In this document: piece by piece, positions 18,491 to 28,621 of the stretch
How positions within the stretch are numbered: the first letter of the stretch is position 1
Layout of the letters: the number at the start of each line of letters is the position of its first letter
Origin: an uncultured Prochlorococcus sp.
GTDB lineage: Bacteria; Cyanobacteriota; Cyanobacteriia; PCC-6307; Cyanobiaceae
Assembly (NCBI GenBank): GCA_902573565.1
Contig: CACGKI010000006.1
Location: 19,012-83,011 of the forward strand
Direction: 5' to 3'
Length of the DNA stretch: 64,000 nucleotides
Made by a program: the position numbers and the translations under genes
The notes under the pieces: generated by a model
What the model was told of the DNA's origin: nothing
The model's input: the letters and a program-made list of their open reading frames with translations, nothing else
Database searches by the model: none

Positions 18491-20154
18491 ATTACTACAC
18501 TTTGTTTGATCTTTTAAAGAAATTGAAGAGGGGGTATCTTATCTGGCTAACTTTGATTTCGCTTTTAACAAAATTGTGGATAGATAATGTTAGATTTAAA
18601 ATTTTTCAAAGTAATAGCAATAAAAAAAGTAGGATCCAAACTAAACGAGCCAGGTGGTTTACTAATAAATTAATTAAGCTTGGTTCTGCATTTATTAAGA
18701 TTGGACAATTATTATCCGCGAGACCTGATTTAATTCCTAATACCTGGATACATGAATTATCTAAATTGCAGGATCAAGTTCCTAATTTTTCATTTGAGCA
18801 AGTTGAAGAAACTATCAAAAAAGAACTTGGATCGAAGTTTAACAAAATAGATCAAATAGTATTCGATCCAATTGGATCAGCATCACTAGCTCAGGTTCAT
18901 AGGGCGACTTTAAAAAATGGTAAGCAAGTAGTATTTAAAGTCCAAAGACCCAATTTAAAAGAATTGTTTATTATCGATTTGGGCATAATGCAGCAAATCG
19001 CAGGTTTGTTGCAGAAAAATAAGAATTGGAGTCGAGGTAGAAACTGGGTTGAGATTGCTAAAGAGTGCAAGAAAGTTCTCATGAAGGAGCTTGATTTTAA
19101 TTGTGAAGCACAATATGCAGCAAGATTCAGACAGCAATTTCTTGATGATGAAAATGTTGAAGTTCCTGAAGTAATTTGGGATATGAGCAGTGAAAAAGTG
19201 CTTTGTTTAAGTTTTTTAGAAGGAACAAAAATAAGCGATCTAGAAAAATTAAAATCACAAGACATTGATTTATCTAAAATTGCAGAGATAGGTGCTATCA
19301 GCTATTTAAAACAATTAGTTAATTATGGTTTTTTTCATGCAGATCCTCATCCAGGGAATCTAGCAGTTTCAAGCAAAAGTAAATTGATTTTTTATGATTT
19401 TGGAATGATGGGAAATATATCAAATAATCTTCAAACAAGATTAGGGGGAATGGTTAAGGCTGCTGCGTTAAGAGATGCCTCATCACTTGTTAGTCAGTTA
19501 CAACAAGCTGAGCTGATTTCAAAAGACATCGATATAGGACCAGTCAGAAGATTAGTAAGATTGATGCTTAAAGAAGCCTTAACTCCACCATTTAGTCCAA
19601 ATATTATTGAAAAATTATCTGGAGATTTATACGAACTTGTATATGAAACACCATTTCAACTGCCAGTAGATTTAATCTTTGTGATGAGAGCTTTATCAAC
19701 TTTTGAAGGAGTTGGTAGAATGCTTGATCCAGGGTTTAACCTTGTATCAGTTACCAAGCCTTATTTATTAGAACTTATGACTTCAAATAATCAAACTCCT
19801 AACGATTTAATTAACCAATTTGGAAGGCAAGTAGGTGAACTAGGATCGAAAGCTGTTGGAATTCCCAAAAGAATAGACGAAAGTTTAGAAAGATTAGAGC
19901 AAGGGGATTTACAATTGCAAATAAGAATGGGAGAGTCTGATAGACAATTCAAAAAAATGTTTACTGCTCAAAAAACTTTAGGCCATTCAATTCTTATAGG
20001 AAGCTTATCAATTGCATCTGCTTTACTTGTAACCAATAAACAAAATAATTTTGCATTGTTGCCACTTTTTTTTGCACTACCAATAAGTATTGATTGGATA
20101 AAATGCCAATTAAGTATGAGAAAAGGCTCACGTTTAGAAAAACTTAAGCGATAA
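18487..20154 (+). CDS. ABC1/UbiB/AarF family atypical kinase
   Basis: These membrane-associated kinase-like ATPases support quinone synthesis or lipid handling; in plastids and cyanobacteria relatives affect plastoquinone and tocopherol. The 555-aa product has the KxGQ signature in FIKIGQLLSARPDL near residue 74. The catalytic-loop equivalent is FFHADPHPGNLAV near 283-296, and FYDFGMMGNI near 303 provides the metal-binding DFG. A hydrophobic segment near 500-525 could anchor it in the membrane. Cyanobacteria have several paralogs and I cannot say which this is. It is coupled to the small coiled-coil gene and converges on eno with only four bases between. Confidence 0.9.
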   Translation: MNYYTLFDLLKKLKRGYLIWLTLISLLTKLWIDNVRFKIFQSNSNKKSRIQTKRARWFTNKLIKLGSAFIKIGQLLSARPDLIPNTWIHELSKLQDQVPNFSFEQVEETIKKELGSKFNKIDQIVFDPIGSASLAQVHRATLKNGKQVVFKVQRPNLKELFIIDLGIMQQIAGLLQKNKNWSRGRNWVEIAKECKKVLMKELDFNCEAQYAARFRQQFLDDENVEVPEVIWDMSSEKVLCLSFLEGTKISDLEKLKSQDIDLSKIAEIGAISYLKQLVNYGFFHADPHPGNLAVSSKSKLIFYDFGMMGNISNNLQTRLGGMVKAAALRDASSLVSQLQQAELISKDIDIGPVRRLVRLMLKEALTPPFSPNIIEKLSGDLYELVYETPFQLPVDLIFVMRALSTFEGVGRMLDPGFNLVSVTKPYLLELMTSNNQTPNDLINQFGRQVGELGSKAVGIPKRIDESLERLEQGDLQLQIRMGESDRQFKKMFTAQKTLGHSILIGSLSIASALLVTNKQNNFALLPLFFALPISIDWIKCQLSMRKGSRLEKLKR

Positions 20155-20158
20155 AAAA

Positions 20159-21714
<1,556 letters not shown>

Positions 21715-24471
21715 ATGAGAGAAACACTTACATCCAGTCCTGAACTTTTTAGCGATATAAGTTGGAATCTTCTTTTATTAGGAGAAGAGACAGCAAAAAA
21801 ATGGGACCATAGCGAATTTAATATTGAACACATAATTCATACATTATTCTCATCAAGTGAATTCTTTGCTTTCATTGAAAAATTATCAATTGACCAATAT
21901 ACAGTTTTAGATATAACAGAAGATTTTTTAGAAGAGACCCCAACAAATGATTCAGATATTTTTACTATCGGAGAAGATTTAGAAATTTTATTAGATAATG
22001 CGAATCAGATTAAAATCCAATGGGGATCTAAATTAATAGAAATCCCTCATCTACTAATTGCTCTTGCAAGAGATTTAAGAATTGGTAATTATGTTTTTGA
22101 AGAGGGCAACCTTTCAATGGAAAAATTAGAGGAAGAATTAAAGTTTTTCCCAAATATTAATCAATCAAAAGATTCTTTTAACTATAAGAATGTTATTGAG
22201 ATAAATAATCAATCTAATTTTGAATCAAGTAATGAGACTTTAGTTAATGAAGAAAAATTTAAAAAAGCTATTGTTCCAATACCCAAAAGTGAACTTCAAA
22301 TTGAAACTAAAAAACAAGTTGGAAAAGATGAGAATGCTCTTTCAATTTATGGAAAAGATTTAACAGGATCAGCTAAAAAAGGTTTATTGGATCCCGTTTT
22401 AGGAAGAGAAAATGAGATCAATAATTTAATGAGGGTACTCTGCAGAAGAAACAAAAATAATCCTATACTTATTGGCAATCCTGGAGTTGGTAAAACTTCA
22501 ATTGCAAAATTACTTGCGCAGTTAATTGTAGACAAAAAAGTTCCTGATTCTTTAAAAGACTTAAAAATTATTTCACTTGACTTAGGTGCCTTAGTTTCTG
22601 GGACAAAATTTAGAGGCCAACTAGAGGAAAGACTAAGCTTAATAATTCAGGAACTAAACAATCCAAGCCAAGGAATGATTCTATTTATTGATGAAATTCA
22701 CTCAATATTAAGTTCTGACAGATCTTCTACCGACATCAGTAATATCTTAAAACCTTTACTAGCTGAAGGAGAACTTAGATGTATCGGTACAACAACACCT
22801 GAGAAATTTCGTGAAACTATTGAAAAAGATCAGGCATTGAATAATTGCTTTCAAAAGATAGCTGTCAATGAACCTTCAGTAGAATTAAGCGCAAAAATAC
22901 TGCAAGGTATCAAAAAGAAATATGAATCACACCATGGCATAAAAATTTCTGAAGAGGCTGTAAACTATTCTGCAAAATTGGCTGATAGATATATCAGCGA
23001 TAAATGTCTTCCTGATAAAGCAATAGATTTAATTGATGAAGCAGCTGCACAATTAAAGATCGAATCTAATAATAAGCCTGAAATAATTCTCCAACAAGAG
23101 AACAAACTTCATACTATTGATAAAAAACTGAATAATTTGCAAGGAGAAAACATCGAGGCACAAGAAAAACTATTGAATATGAGACAACAATCAGAGGTAA
23201 AATTGAACGTTCTTTTGGACAATTGGACTAATTTGCGGGAAGAAATGGAGCAATTATCTATATTGATGAAAGAAGAGGATAAGCTAACCAAACAAATTAA
23301 AGATAAATCAAATAGCGAAATTGAAAATGATCTAGATTATTTAGAAAAGCTTAAAGAAGAGTTAAGAGAAATAGAAAATGAAATACAAAAAGTTGAAGAG
23401 AACTTTAATAAAATCAAGAAAAATAAAAATTTTCCTTTTAAATATCAAGTTGAACCTGATGATATTGCTGATGTTATCTCAAAAATCACAGGAATTCCAA
23501 TTTCTAAAGTAGTTTCAAATGAACGAAAGAAATTAGTCAATCTAGAAACTGAACTAAGTGAAAAAGTTATTGGACAAGCAAAAGCTATAGAAGCTGTTTC
23601 TGCAGCGATTAGAAGAGCTCGCGTTGGCATGAAAAGTCCTAAAAGACCTATTGGATCTTTTTTATTTATGGGTCCTACGGGTGTTGGTAAAACAGAATTA
23701 GCAAAATCTCTTGCAACAGCTTTATTTGATGAAGAAGACGCACTTTTAAGATTAGATATGAGTGAATATATGGAGAAAAATGCTGTAGCAAGACTTTTGG
23801 GAGCTCCTCCAGGGTATGTTGGTTATGAAGAAGGAGGTCAATTAACTGAAGCTGTAAGACGTAAACCCTATTCAGTAATACTTCTTGATGAGATAGAAAA
23901 AGCACATACAGAAGTATTTAATATCCTTTTGCAAGTCCTAGATGAAGGAAGATTAACAGACTCTCAAGGAAGGACTGTAGATTTTAAAAATACCGTAATC
24001 ATTATGACGAGTAACCTGGCTGGCAAATCTATACTGGAGTATTCACAAAAGATTTCTAAAAGTGAAGGAAAGTTAGAAAAAGATCAACAAACTCTAGATA
24101 ATTCCATTAGTAATGCATTGTCTTCAATTTTTAGACCTGAATTTTTAAATAGAATTGACGAAGTAGTAAAGTTTGATCCATTATCTATTGATGAACTTCA
24201 AAAAATAATAATTTTACAAACAGAAGATTTAAAAAACCTTTTACTTGAACAGAAAATAAATATTATTATAGATAAAAAAGTTATCAATAAAATTGCAAAT
24301 GATTCTTACGAACCGGAATATGGTGCTAGGCCACTTAGCCGGGAACTTAGAAGACAAATAGAAAATCCCTTAGCTGCAAAACTTTTAGAGGATAACTTTA
24401 AAAACAAAAAAAATATCATAATTAAACTTAACCCTGCTAAAAAAGATGAAATCATTTTCAAACCTAGCTGA
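21715..24471 (+). CDS. ClpB-type AAA+ chaperone (Clp/HSP100), divergent
   Basis: HSP100 proteins unfold or disaggregate proteins as ATP-driven hexamers. The 918-aa product has a Clp-N-like region at about 1-145 and a first AAA+ module with GNPGVGKTS near 253 and LFIDEIHS near 323. A charged coiled-coil middle domain follows at about 455-575, then a second AAA+ module with GPTGVGKTE near 652 and LLDEIEKAH near 722. I see no ClpP-docking IGF/LGF-type loop where ClpA or ClpC has one, so it looks like a disaggregase. It is longer than standard ClpB and its N-terminal domain is divergent, with a variable linker at 150-215. It resembles the second ClpB of cyanobacteria, but I leave the symbol open. 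Confidence 0.85.
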   Translation: MRETLTSSPELFSDISWNLLLLGEETAKKWDHSEFNIEHIIHTLFSSSEFFAFIEKLSIDQYTVLDITEDFLEETPTNDSDIFTIGEDLEILLDNANQIKIQWGSKLIEIPHLLIALARDLRIGNYVFEEGNLSMEKLEEELKFFPNINQSKDSFNYKNVIEINNQSNFESSNETLVNEEKFKKAIVPIPKSELQIETKKQVGKDENALSIYGKDLTGSAKKGLLDPVLGRENEINNLMRVLCRRNKNNPILIGNPGVGKTSIAKLLAQLIVDKKVPDSLKDLKIISLDLGALVSGTKFRGQLEERLSLIIQELNNPSQGMILFIDEIHSILSSDRSSTDISNILKPLLAEGELRCIGTTTPEKFRETIEKDQALNNCFQKIAVNEPSVELSAKILQGIKKKYESHHGIKISEEAVNYSAKLADRYISDKCLPDKAIDLIDEAAAQLKIESNNKPEIILQQENKLHTIDKKLNNLQGENIEAQEKLLNMRQQSEVKLNVLLDNWTNLREEMEQLSILMKEEDKLTKQIKDKSNSEIENDLDYLEKLKEELREIENEIQKVEENFNKIKKNKNFPFKYQVEPDDIADVISKITGIPISKVVSNERKKLVNLETELSEKVIGQAKAIEAVSAAIRRARVGMKSPKRPIGSFLFMGPTGVGKTELAKSLATALFDEEDALLRLDMSEYMEKNAVARLLGAPPGYVGYEEGGQLTEAVRRKPYSVILLDEIEKAHTEVFNILLQVLDEGRLTDSQGRTVDFKNTVIIMTSNLAGKSILEYSQKISKSEGKLEKDQQTLDNSISNALSSIFRPEFLNRIDEVVKFDPLSIDELQKIIILQTEDLKNLLLEQKINIIIDKKVINKIANDSYEPEYGARPLSRELRRQIENPLAAKLLEDNFKNKKNIIIKLNPAKKDEIIFKPS

Positions 24472-24483
24472 GGAGTAAATAAA

Positions 24484-24515
24484 TAAGCTAAAATAAAACT
24501 AAAGCGTTTAGCTTA
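24484..24515 (+). terminator. Possible terminator after the ClpB-type gene
   Basis: A perfect 9-bp inverted repeat (24484-24492 with 24507-24515, 14-base loop) lies 13 bases after the stop codon and before secE. There is only a poor T tract, so termination would be weak or the hairpin may have another role. Confidence 0.35.
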
Positions 24516-24531
24516 ATTTCAAAAAAATTTT

Positions 24532-24774
24532 GTGACAAGTCCTATTACTAATAAAGAACCTCTAAAAAAGGATTCTCCTGAAATTAAAGAGCCTAAAAAA
24601 AACAATAATTTTTTTAGATCTACCTACGATGAACTCAAACTTGTCGTGTGGCCAAACAAACAACAACTTTTTAGCGAATCAGTAGCGGTTATAATCATGG
24701 TATCCTTTTCTGCAGCAGCCATTGCATCTGTCAGCAGATTCTATGGATGGGCAGCCTCGCAAATTTTTGGTTGA
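24532..24774 (+). CDS. secE: Preprotein translocase subunit SecE
   Basis: SecE is the small essential partner of SecY in the membrane protein-export channel. The 80-aa product has a polar N-terminus, the amphipathic segment STYDELKLVVWPNKQQL typical of SecE near residues 30-46, and a single membrane span at about 50-72. The start is GTG at 24532. It is followed by nusG and the L11-L1-L10-L7/L12 genes, the order conserved in bacteria. Confidence 0.95.
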   Translation: MTSPITNKEPLKKDSPEIKEPKKNNNFFRSTYDELKLVVWPNKQQLFSESVAVIIMVSFSAAAIASVSRFYGWAASQIFG

Positions 24775-24826
24775 ACTATACCTGAATTTCCACTAATAAA
24801 GATCTTAATTAAACTTCCAGAAAAAA

Positions 24827-25438
24827 ATGAGTAATGAATTGAGTACAAGCCTTGCTTCTTCAAAAGCAAATACAAGCATCGCAAGATGGTATGCCGTTCA
24901 AGTAGCGTCAAGCTGTGAAAAAAAAGTAAAAGCGACTCTTGAACAGAGATCAGTAACTTTAGGTGTTAATAATCGAATCATTGAAATTGAGATTCCCCAA
25001 ACTCCTGGAATTAAATTAAAAAAAGATGGAAGCAGACAAACTACAGAAGAAAAAGTTTTCCCAGGTTATGTCCTAGTAAGAATGATTTTGGATGAAGATA
25101 CAATGATGGCTGTAAAAAGTACACCAAACGTAATTAACTTTGTAGGTGCTGAAGACGGCAGAGGCAACGGAAGATCGCGAGGTCATATCAAACCTAGACC
25201 GTTATCCAGACAAGAAGTGAATAGAATCTTTAAGCGTGCATCAGAGAAAAAAGCTGTAATCAAGCTAGATATTGAAGAAAAAGATAGAATCATAGTAACC
25301 AGTGGTCCATTCAAAGATTTCCAGGGAGAAGTTATAGAAGTTTCTGGGGAAAGAAATAAATTAAAAGCTTTACTTTCAATATTTGGGCGCGAGACTCCTG
25401 TAGAATTAGAATTCTCCCAAATCAATAAACAAAATTAA
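24827..25438 (+). CDS. nusG: Transcription termination/antitermination factor NusG
   Basis: NusG binds RNA polymerase and couples transcription with translation and Rho action. The 203-aa product has the NGN domain (ARWYAVQVASSCEKKVKATL near residues 19-38, FPGYVLVRM near 78) and a C-terminal KOW domain from about 148 (VTSGPFKDFQGEVIEV). It is slightly longer than the E. coli protein because of an N-terminal extension. It sits 52 bases after secE and 67 before rplK. Confidence 0.97.
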   Translation: MSNELSTSLASSKANTSIARWYAVQVASSCEKKVKATLEQRSVTLGVNNRIIEIEIPQTPGIKLKKDGSRQTTEEKVFPGYVLVRMILDEDTMMAVKSTPNVINFVGAEDGRGNGRSRGHIKPRPLSRQEVNRIFKRASEKKAVIKLDIEEKDRIIVTSGPFKDFQGEVIEVSGERNKLKALLSIFGRETPVELEFSQINKQN

Positions 25439-25505
25439 TTTCTAATTGTTCTGGTTTATCGGGTAAAATTATGATTTTCTACTTCAGCTTAAATTCTCTA
25501 ATCTA

Positions 25506-25931
25506 ATGGCAAAAAAAATTGTTGCAGTTATCAAGCTTGCTCTACAAGCAGGCAAAGCAAATCCTGCTCCTCCTGTAGGGCCAGCTTTAGGACAACATGG
25601 TGTCAATATTATGGCATTTTGTAAAGAATACAACGCAAGGACACAAGATAAAGCAGGTTTTGTAATTCCAGTTGAGATTTCTGTTTTTGAAGATAGAAGC
25701 TTTACTTTTATCACAAAAACACCTCCTGCTTCCGTCTTAATAACAAAAGCAGCTGGTATAGAGAAAGGATCAGGTGAATCCGCAAAAGGCTCTGTTGGAA
25801 ATATAAGTAAAGCTCAATTAGAAGAAATAGCCAAAACTAAGCTTCCTGATCTAAACTGTTCTAGTGTTGAATCAGCAATGAAAGTTATTGAGGGTACAGC
25901 TCGTAATATGGGCGTCTCTATCACTGATTGA
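25506..25931 (+). CDS. rplK: 50S ribosomal protein L11
   Basis: L11 binds 23S rRNA at the GTPase-associated centre together with L10 and L7/L12. The 141-aa product has the standard opening [20 protein letters not shown] and the C-terminal rRNA-binding signature [17 protein letters not shown]. It is normal in length and precedes rplA by 66 bases. That gap contains a small hairpin at 25964-25978. Confidence 0.98.
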   Translation: MAKKIVAVIKLALQAGKANPAPPVGPALGQHGVNIMAFCKEYNARTQDKAGFVIPVEISVFEDRSFTFITKTPPASVLITKAAGIEKGSGESAKGSVGNISKAQLEEIAKTKLPDLNCSSVESAMKVIEGTARNMGVSITD

Positions 25932-25963
25932 GTTCAAGACAAAATTGCTCACTACTAAGGGGA

Positions 25964-25978
25964 GGTTAATTCATAACC
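25964..25978 (+). promoter_or_regulatory. Small hairpin in front of rplA
   Basis: GGTTA and TAACC enclose five bases 20 bases upstream of the L1 start, next to a GGGGAGG purine tract. L1 represses its own message in many bacteria by binding a mimic of its rRNA site, so this could be a feedback site, but the match is short and I do not claim more. Confidence 0.25.
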
Positions 25979-25997
25979 GTTTGCACCCAAAATTATT

Positions 25998-26705
25998 ATG
26001 AAAAAACTATCTAAAAGAATGGCGGCTCTATCAACAAAGATAGAAGATCGTATTTACGCTCCACTTGAAGCTCTCAGTATTATAAAGGAAAATGCTAATG
26101 CAAAATTTGATGAAACTATTGAAGCGCATATACGTTTAGGGATTGATCCAAAATATACTGATCAACAATTAAGGACCACTGTTGCATTACCACATGGTAC
26201 TGGCCAGAGCATTAAAATTGCAGTAATTACAAGCGGCGAGAATGTATCTAAGGCCAAGGCTGCTGGTGCAGATTTATTTGGCGAAGAAGATCTTGTAGAA
26301 AGCATAAACAAAGGAAGTATGGAGTTCGATCTACTTATTGCCACTCCAGATATGATGCCAAAGGTTGCAAAATTAGGAAGAGTTTTAGGGCCTAGAGGCT
26401 TAATGCCTAACCCTAAAGCTGGTACAGTAACTAACGATATTGCTAATGCAATAAAAGAATTCAAAGCTGGTAAGCTCGAATTTAGAGCAGATAAAGCGGG
26501 AATAGTTCATGTCCGCTTCGGAAAAGCAAGTTTCACAAAAGAGGCTCTATTTGACAACTTAAAAACCTTGCAAGAATCAATTGATAAAAATAAACCTAGT
26601 GGAGCTAAGGGAAAGTATTGGAAAACTGTTTATGTAACTTCAACAATGGGTCCTTCAGTTCAATTAGACATAAATGCTGTACAAGATTACCAGCCTGAAG
26701 GTTAA
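25998..26705 (+). CDS. rplA: 50S ribosomal protein L1
   Basis: L1 forms the mobile stalk near the ribosomal exit site. The 235-aa product carries the family signatures [20 protein letters not shown] near residue 114 and [11 protein letters not shown] following it, and the ending [13 protein letters not shown]. Length is standard. The next gene, rplJ, is preceded by its own promoter and regulatory leader, so this message may end or be boosted after L1. Confidence 0.98.
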   Translation: MKKLSKRMAALSTKIEDRIYAPLEALSIIKENANAKFDETIEAHIRLGIDPKYTDQQLRTTVALPHGTGQSIKIAVITSGENVSKAKAAGADLFGEEDLVESINKGSMEFDLLIATPDMMPKVAKLGRVLGPRGLMPNPKAGTVTNDIANAIKEFKAGKLEFRADKAGIVHVRFGKASFTKEALFDNLKTLQESIDKNKPSGAKGKYWKTVYVTSTMGPSVQLDINAVQDYQPEG

Positions 26706-26715
26706 CTCTTTGTAG

Positions 26716-26721
26716 TATAAT
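26716..26721 (+). promoter_or_regulatory. Likely promoter -10 element for rplJ-rplL
   Basis: A perfect TATAAT at 26716-26721, preceded by GTAG, lies just past the rplA stop. The region 17 bases upstream has no good -35 match, which is common in these cyanobacteria. A start near 26728 would place the L10 leader at the very 5' end of the message. Confidence 0.5.
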
Positions 26722-26727
26722 TTAAAG

Positions 26728-26896
26728 TGCAATAATACGGCCAAAGAAAGTAGGTTTATTTAGTTCTTCTAAATTTTTAATTCCTACCGAGGACTCGTCT
26801 TAATTATTTCTTTTTGGATCTAATAAAAGCGGCCTCTTTTAAAAAGAACTTTGCCGCATTTCCTGCTCTCCCTAAATTACGATCCAAAAAACAACA
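26728..26896 (+). promoter_or_regulatory. Ribosomal protein L10 leader (autoregulatory RNA)
   Basis: The 190-base gap before rplJ has the L10-leader pattern. AAAGAAAGTAGG ending at 26754 pairs with CCTAC at 26783-26787, followed by CGAGGA, the kink-turn-like region bound by the L10-(L7/L12) complex. GGCC near 26739 can pair with GGCC near 26831, and GGATC at 26816-26820 with GATCC at 26881-26885 close to the start codon. A GCGGC/GCCGC hairpin lies at 26829-26857. In other bacteria excess L10 binds here and lowers translation of L10 and L7/L12. The assignment is from motif and position. Confidence 0.75.
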
Positions 26897-27424
26897 ATGG
26901 GCCGAACACTAGAGAATAAGCAACAAATCGTTACTGAGATTAAATCTCTATTAAACGACTCGGAAATGGCTGTAGTTCTTGACTATAAAGGTTTAACTAT
27001 CAAAGAGATGTCAGATTTGCGATCTAGATTGCAAACAACTAAAGGCATCTGCAAAGTTACTAAAAATTCATTAATGCGTAAAGCTATTGATGGAGATAGT
27101 AATTGGAACGATCTTGAATCTTTACTGACCGGAACAAATGCTTTTGTCTTAATTAAAGAAGATGTTGGTGGTGCTGTAAAAGCGATCCAATCTTTTCAAA
27201 AAGACACCAAAAAATCCGAAACCAAAGGAGCTTTATTTGAAGGCAGACTTCTTAGCAATTCAGAAATAAAAGAAATTGCAAGTCTTCCATCTAAAGAAGT
27301 ATTGATGGCAAAAATTGCTGGCGCTCTAAATGGCGTATCAACAAAAATTGCGATCTCTATCAATGAAGTGCCTTCTGGACTTGCTAGATCACTTAAACAA
27401 CATTCTGAAAAATCAGAATCTTAA
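26897..27424 (+). CDS. rplJ: 50S ribosomal protein L10
   Basis: L10 anchors the L7/L12 dimers to the ribosomal stalk. The 175-aa product has the family opening [20 protein letters not shown] near residue 8 and the [17 protein letters not shown] rRNA-binding segment near 42-60. The C-terminal helix that holds L7/L12 follows. It is followed by rplL after 28 bases and preceded by the L10 leader. Confidence 0.98.
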   Translation: MGRTLENKQQIVTEIKSLLNDSEMAVVLDYKGLTIKEMSDLRSRLQTTKGICKVTKNSLMRKAIDGDSNWNDLESLLTGTNAFVLIKEDVGGAVKAIQSFQKDTKKSETKGALFEGRLLSNSEIKEIASLPSKEVLMAKIAGALNGVSTKIAISINEVPSGLARSLKQHSEKSES

Positions 27425-27452
27425 ATTCAAACCCTAATTAACTTTTAAGAAA

Positions 27453-27848
27453 ATGTCCGCAAAAACTGAAGAAATTCTTGAATCATTAAAATCTCTATCA
27501 CTTTTAGAAGCATCTGAGCTTGTAAAGCAAATTGAAGAGGCTTTTGGTGTGTCTGCTGCAGCTTCCGCAGGTGTAGTAATGGCAGCTCCAGGAGCAGCTG
27601 GCGGTGACGCAGATGGTGGCGCTGCTGAAGAAAAGACTGAATTTGATGTAGTTCTCGAAAGCTTTGATGCAGCTGCAAAAATCAAAGTCCTTAAGGTTGT
27701 AAGAAATGCAACTGGTCTAGGTCTTGGCGATGCAAAAGCGCTTGTTGAATCTGCACCAAAAACAGTGAAAGAAGGAATTGCTAAAGCAGATGCTGAATCT
27801 TTAAAGAAAGAGATTGAAGAAGCTGGCGGTAAAGTTACACTTAAGTAA
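27453..27848 (+). CDS. rplL: 50S ribosomal protein L7/L12
   Basis: L7/L12 recruits translation factors to the ribosome. The 131-aa product has the N-terminal dimerisation helices ([20 protein letters not shown]), an Ala/Gly-rich hinge near 42-55 and the C-terminal factor-binding domain with [20 protein letters not shown] near 76-95. Length and composition are standard. A 9-bp hairpin follows the stop. Confidence 0.98.
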
Positions 27849-27863
27849 GAGAATATTTTTTTA

Positions 27864-27888
27864 AAGCCGATACACTTAATATCGGCTT
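27864..27888 (+). terminator. Hairpin after rplL
   Basis: A perfect 9-bp stem, AAGCCGATA with TATCGGCTT and a seven-base loop, lies 16 bases after the rplL stop and ends 7 bases before rnhA. The following T tract is absent, so it may end the ribosomal operon only partly or protect the 3' end of the message. Confidence 0.55.
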
Positions 27889-27895
27889 CAAAATT

Positions 27896-28615
27896 ATGAA
27901 TAATGATAGTATTGCAATTGAAGCTGCAACCGATGGAGCCTGCAGTGGTAATCCAGGTCCAGGTGGTTGGGGTGGTCTAATTATTTTTGACGACAACAGT
28001 GAATTAGAAATAGGTGGTTCAGAGCAAAATACTACTAATAATCGAATGGAACTCACTGCAGCTATAAAAACACTAGAGAAATTAAAAACCTATAACTTAA
28101 AAGAGAACTTTAAATTAAGAACAGATAGTAAATATGTCATAGAAGGGTATACAAAATGGATTATTAATTGGAAGAAAAATGGATGGAAAACAAGCTCAGG
28201 AAAATCAGTTCAAAATCTTGATTTATGGCAAAAAATTGATCAATTAAGAATTAATGGTCTTGTAATGGAATATGTTAAGGGCCATAGCGGTGACAGACAA
28301 AATGATAGGGTAGATAAAATCGCCACTAACTATAGCAAAGGTATATCTTTAATAAGTAACTTAAAAGAGTCTGAATCTTCAGTAAACTATCTTGAAAAAA
28401 ATGCACCTTCAGAAATTCAGGAATTATTTTCAAGAAATGAATTAATTCAAAAATTTGCAGACAAAAAGTACTTTTTAAGTTCATTAGAACTTAGTAATTT
28501 ATTAGGTGAAGAAAACCATGTAAAGATAAAACAATATTTACTTTTTGAATGGCGTAATTGGAGATTGATTCCCAAAAATAAAAAATATTGGATAATAGAA
28601 AAAAAAGAATCCTAA
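27896..28615 (+). CDS. rnhA: Ribonuclease HI with C-terminal extension
   Basis: RNase HI cuts the RNA strand of RNA-DNA hybrids. Residues 1-150 hold the full catalytic domain: the first Asp in [17 protein letters not shown], the Glu in [10 protein letters not shown], the Asp in [11 protein letters not shown] and the last Asp in NDRVDKIA, plus the basic handle [12 protein letters not shown]. About 85 further residues are Ser/Glu/Lys-rich and end in a helical, Trp-containing segment. This extension is not part of the standard enzyme and its role is unknown. The gene follows the rplL hairpin and lies six bases before pyrD. Confidence 0.93.
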   Translation: MNNDSIAIEAATDGACSGNPGPGGWGGLIIFDDNSELEIGGSEQNTTNNRMELTAAIKTLEKLKTYNLKENFKLRTDSKYVIEGYTKWIINWKKNGWKTSSGKSVQNLDLWQKIDQLRINGLVMEYVKGHSGDRQNDRVDKIATNYSKGISLISNLKESESSVNYLEKNAPSEIQELFSRNELIQKFADKKYFLSSLELSNLLGEENHVKIKQYLLFEWRNWRLIPKNKKYWIIEKKES

Positions 28616-28621
28616 TTTTTT

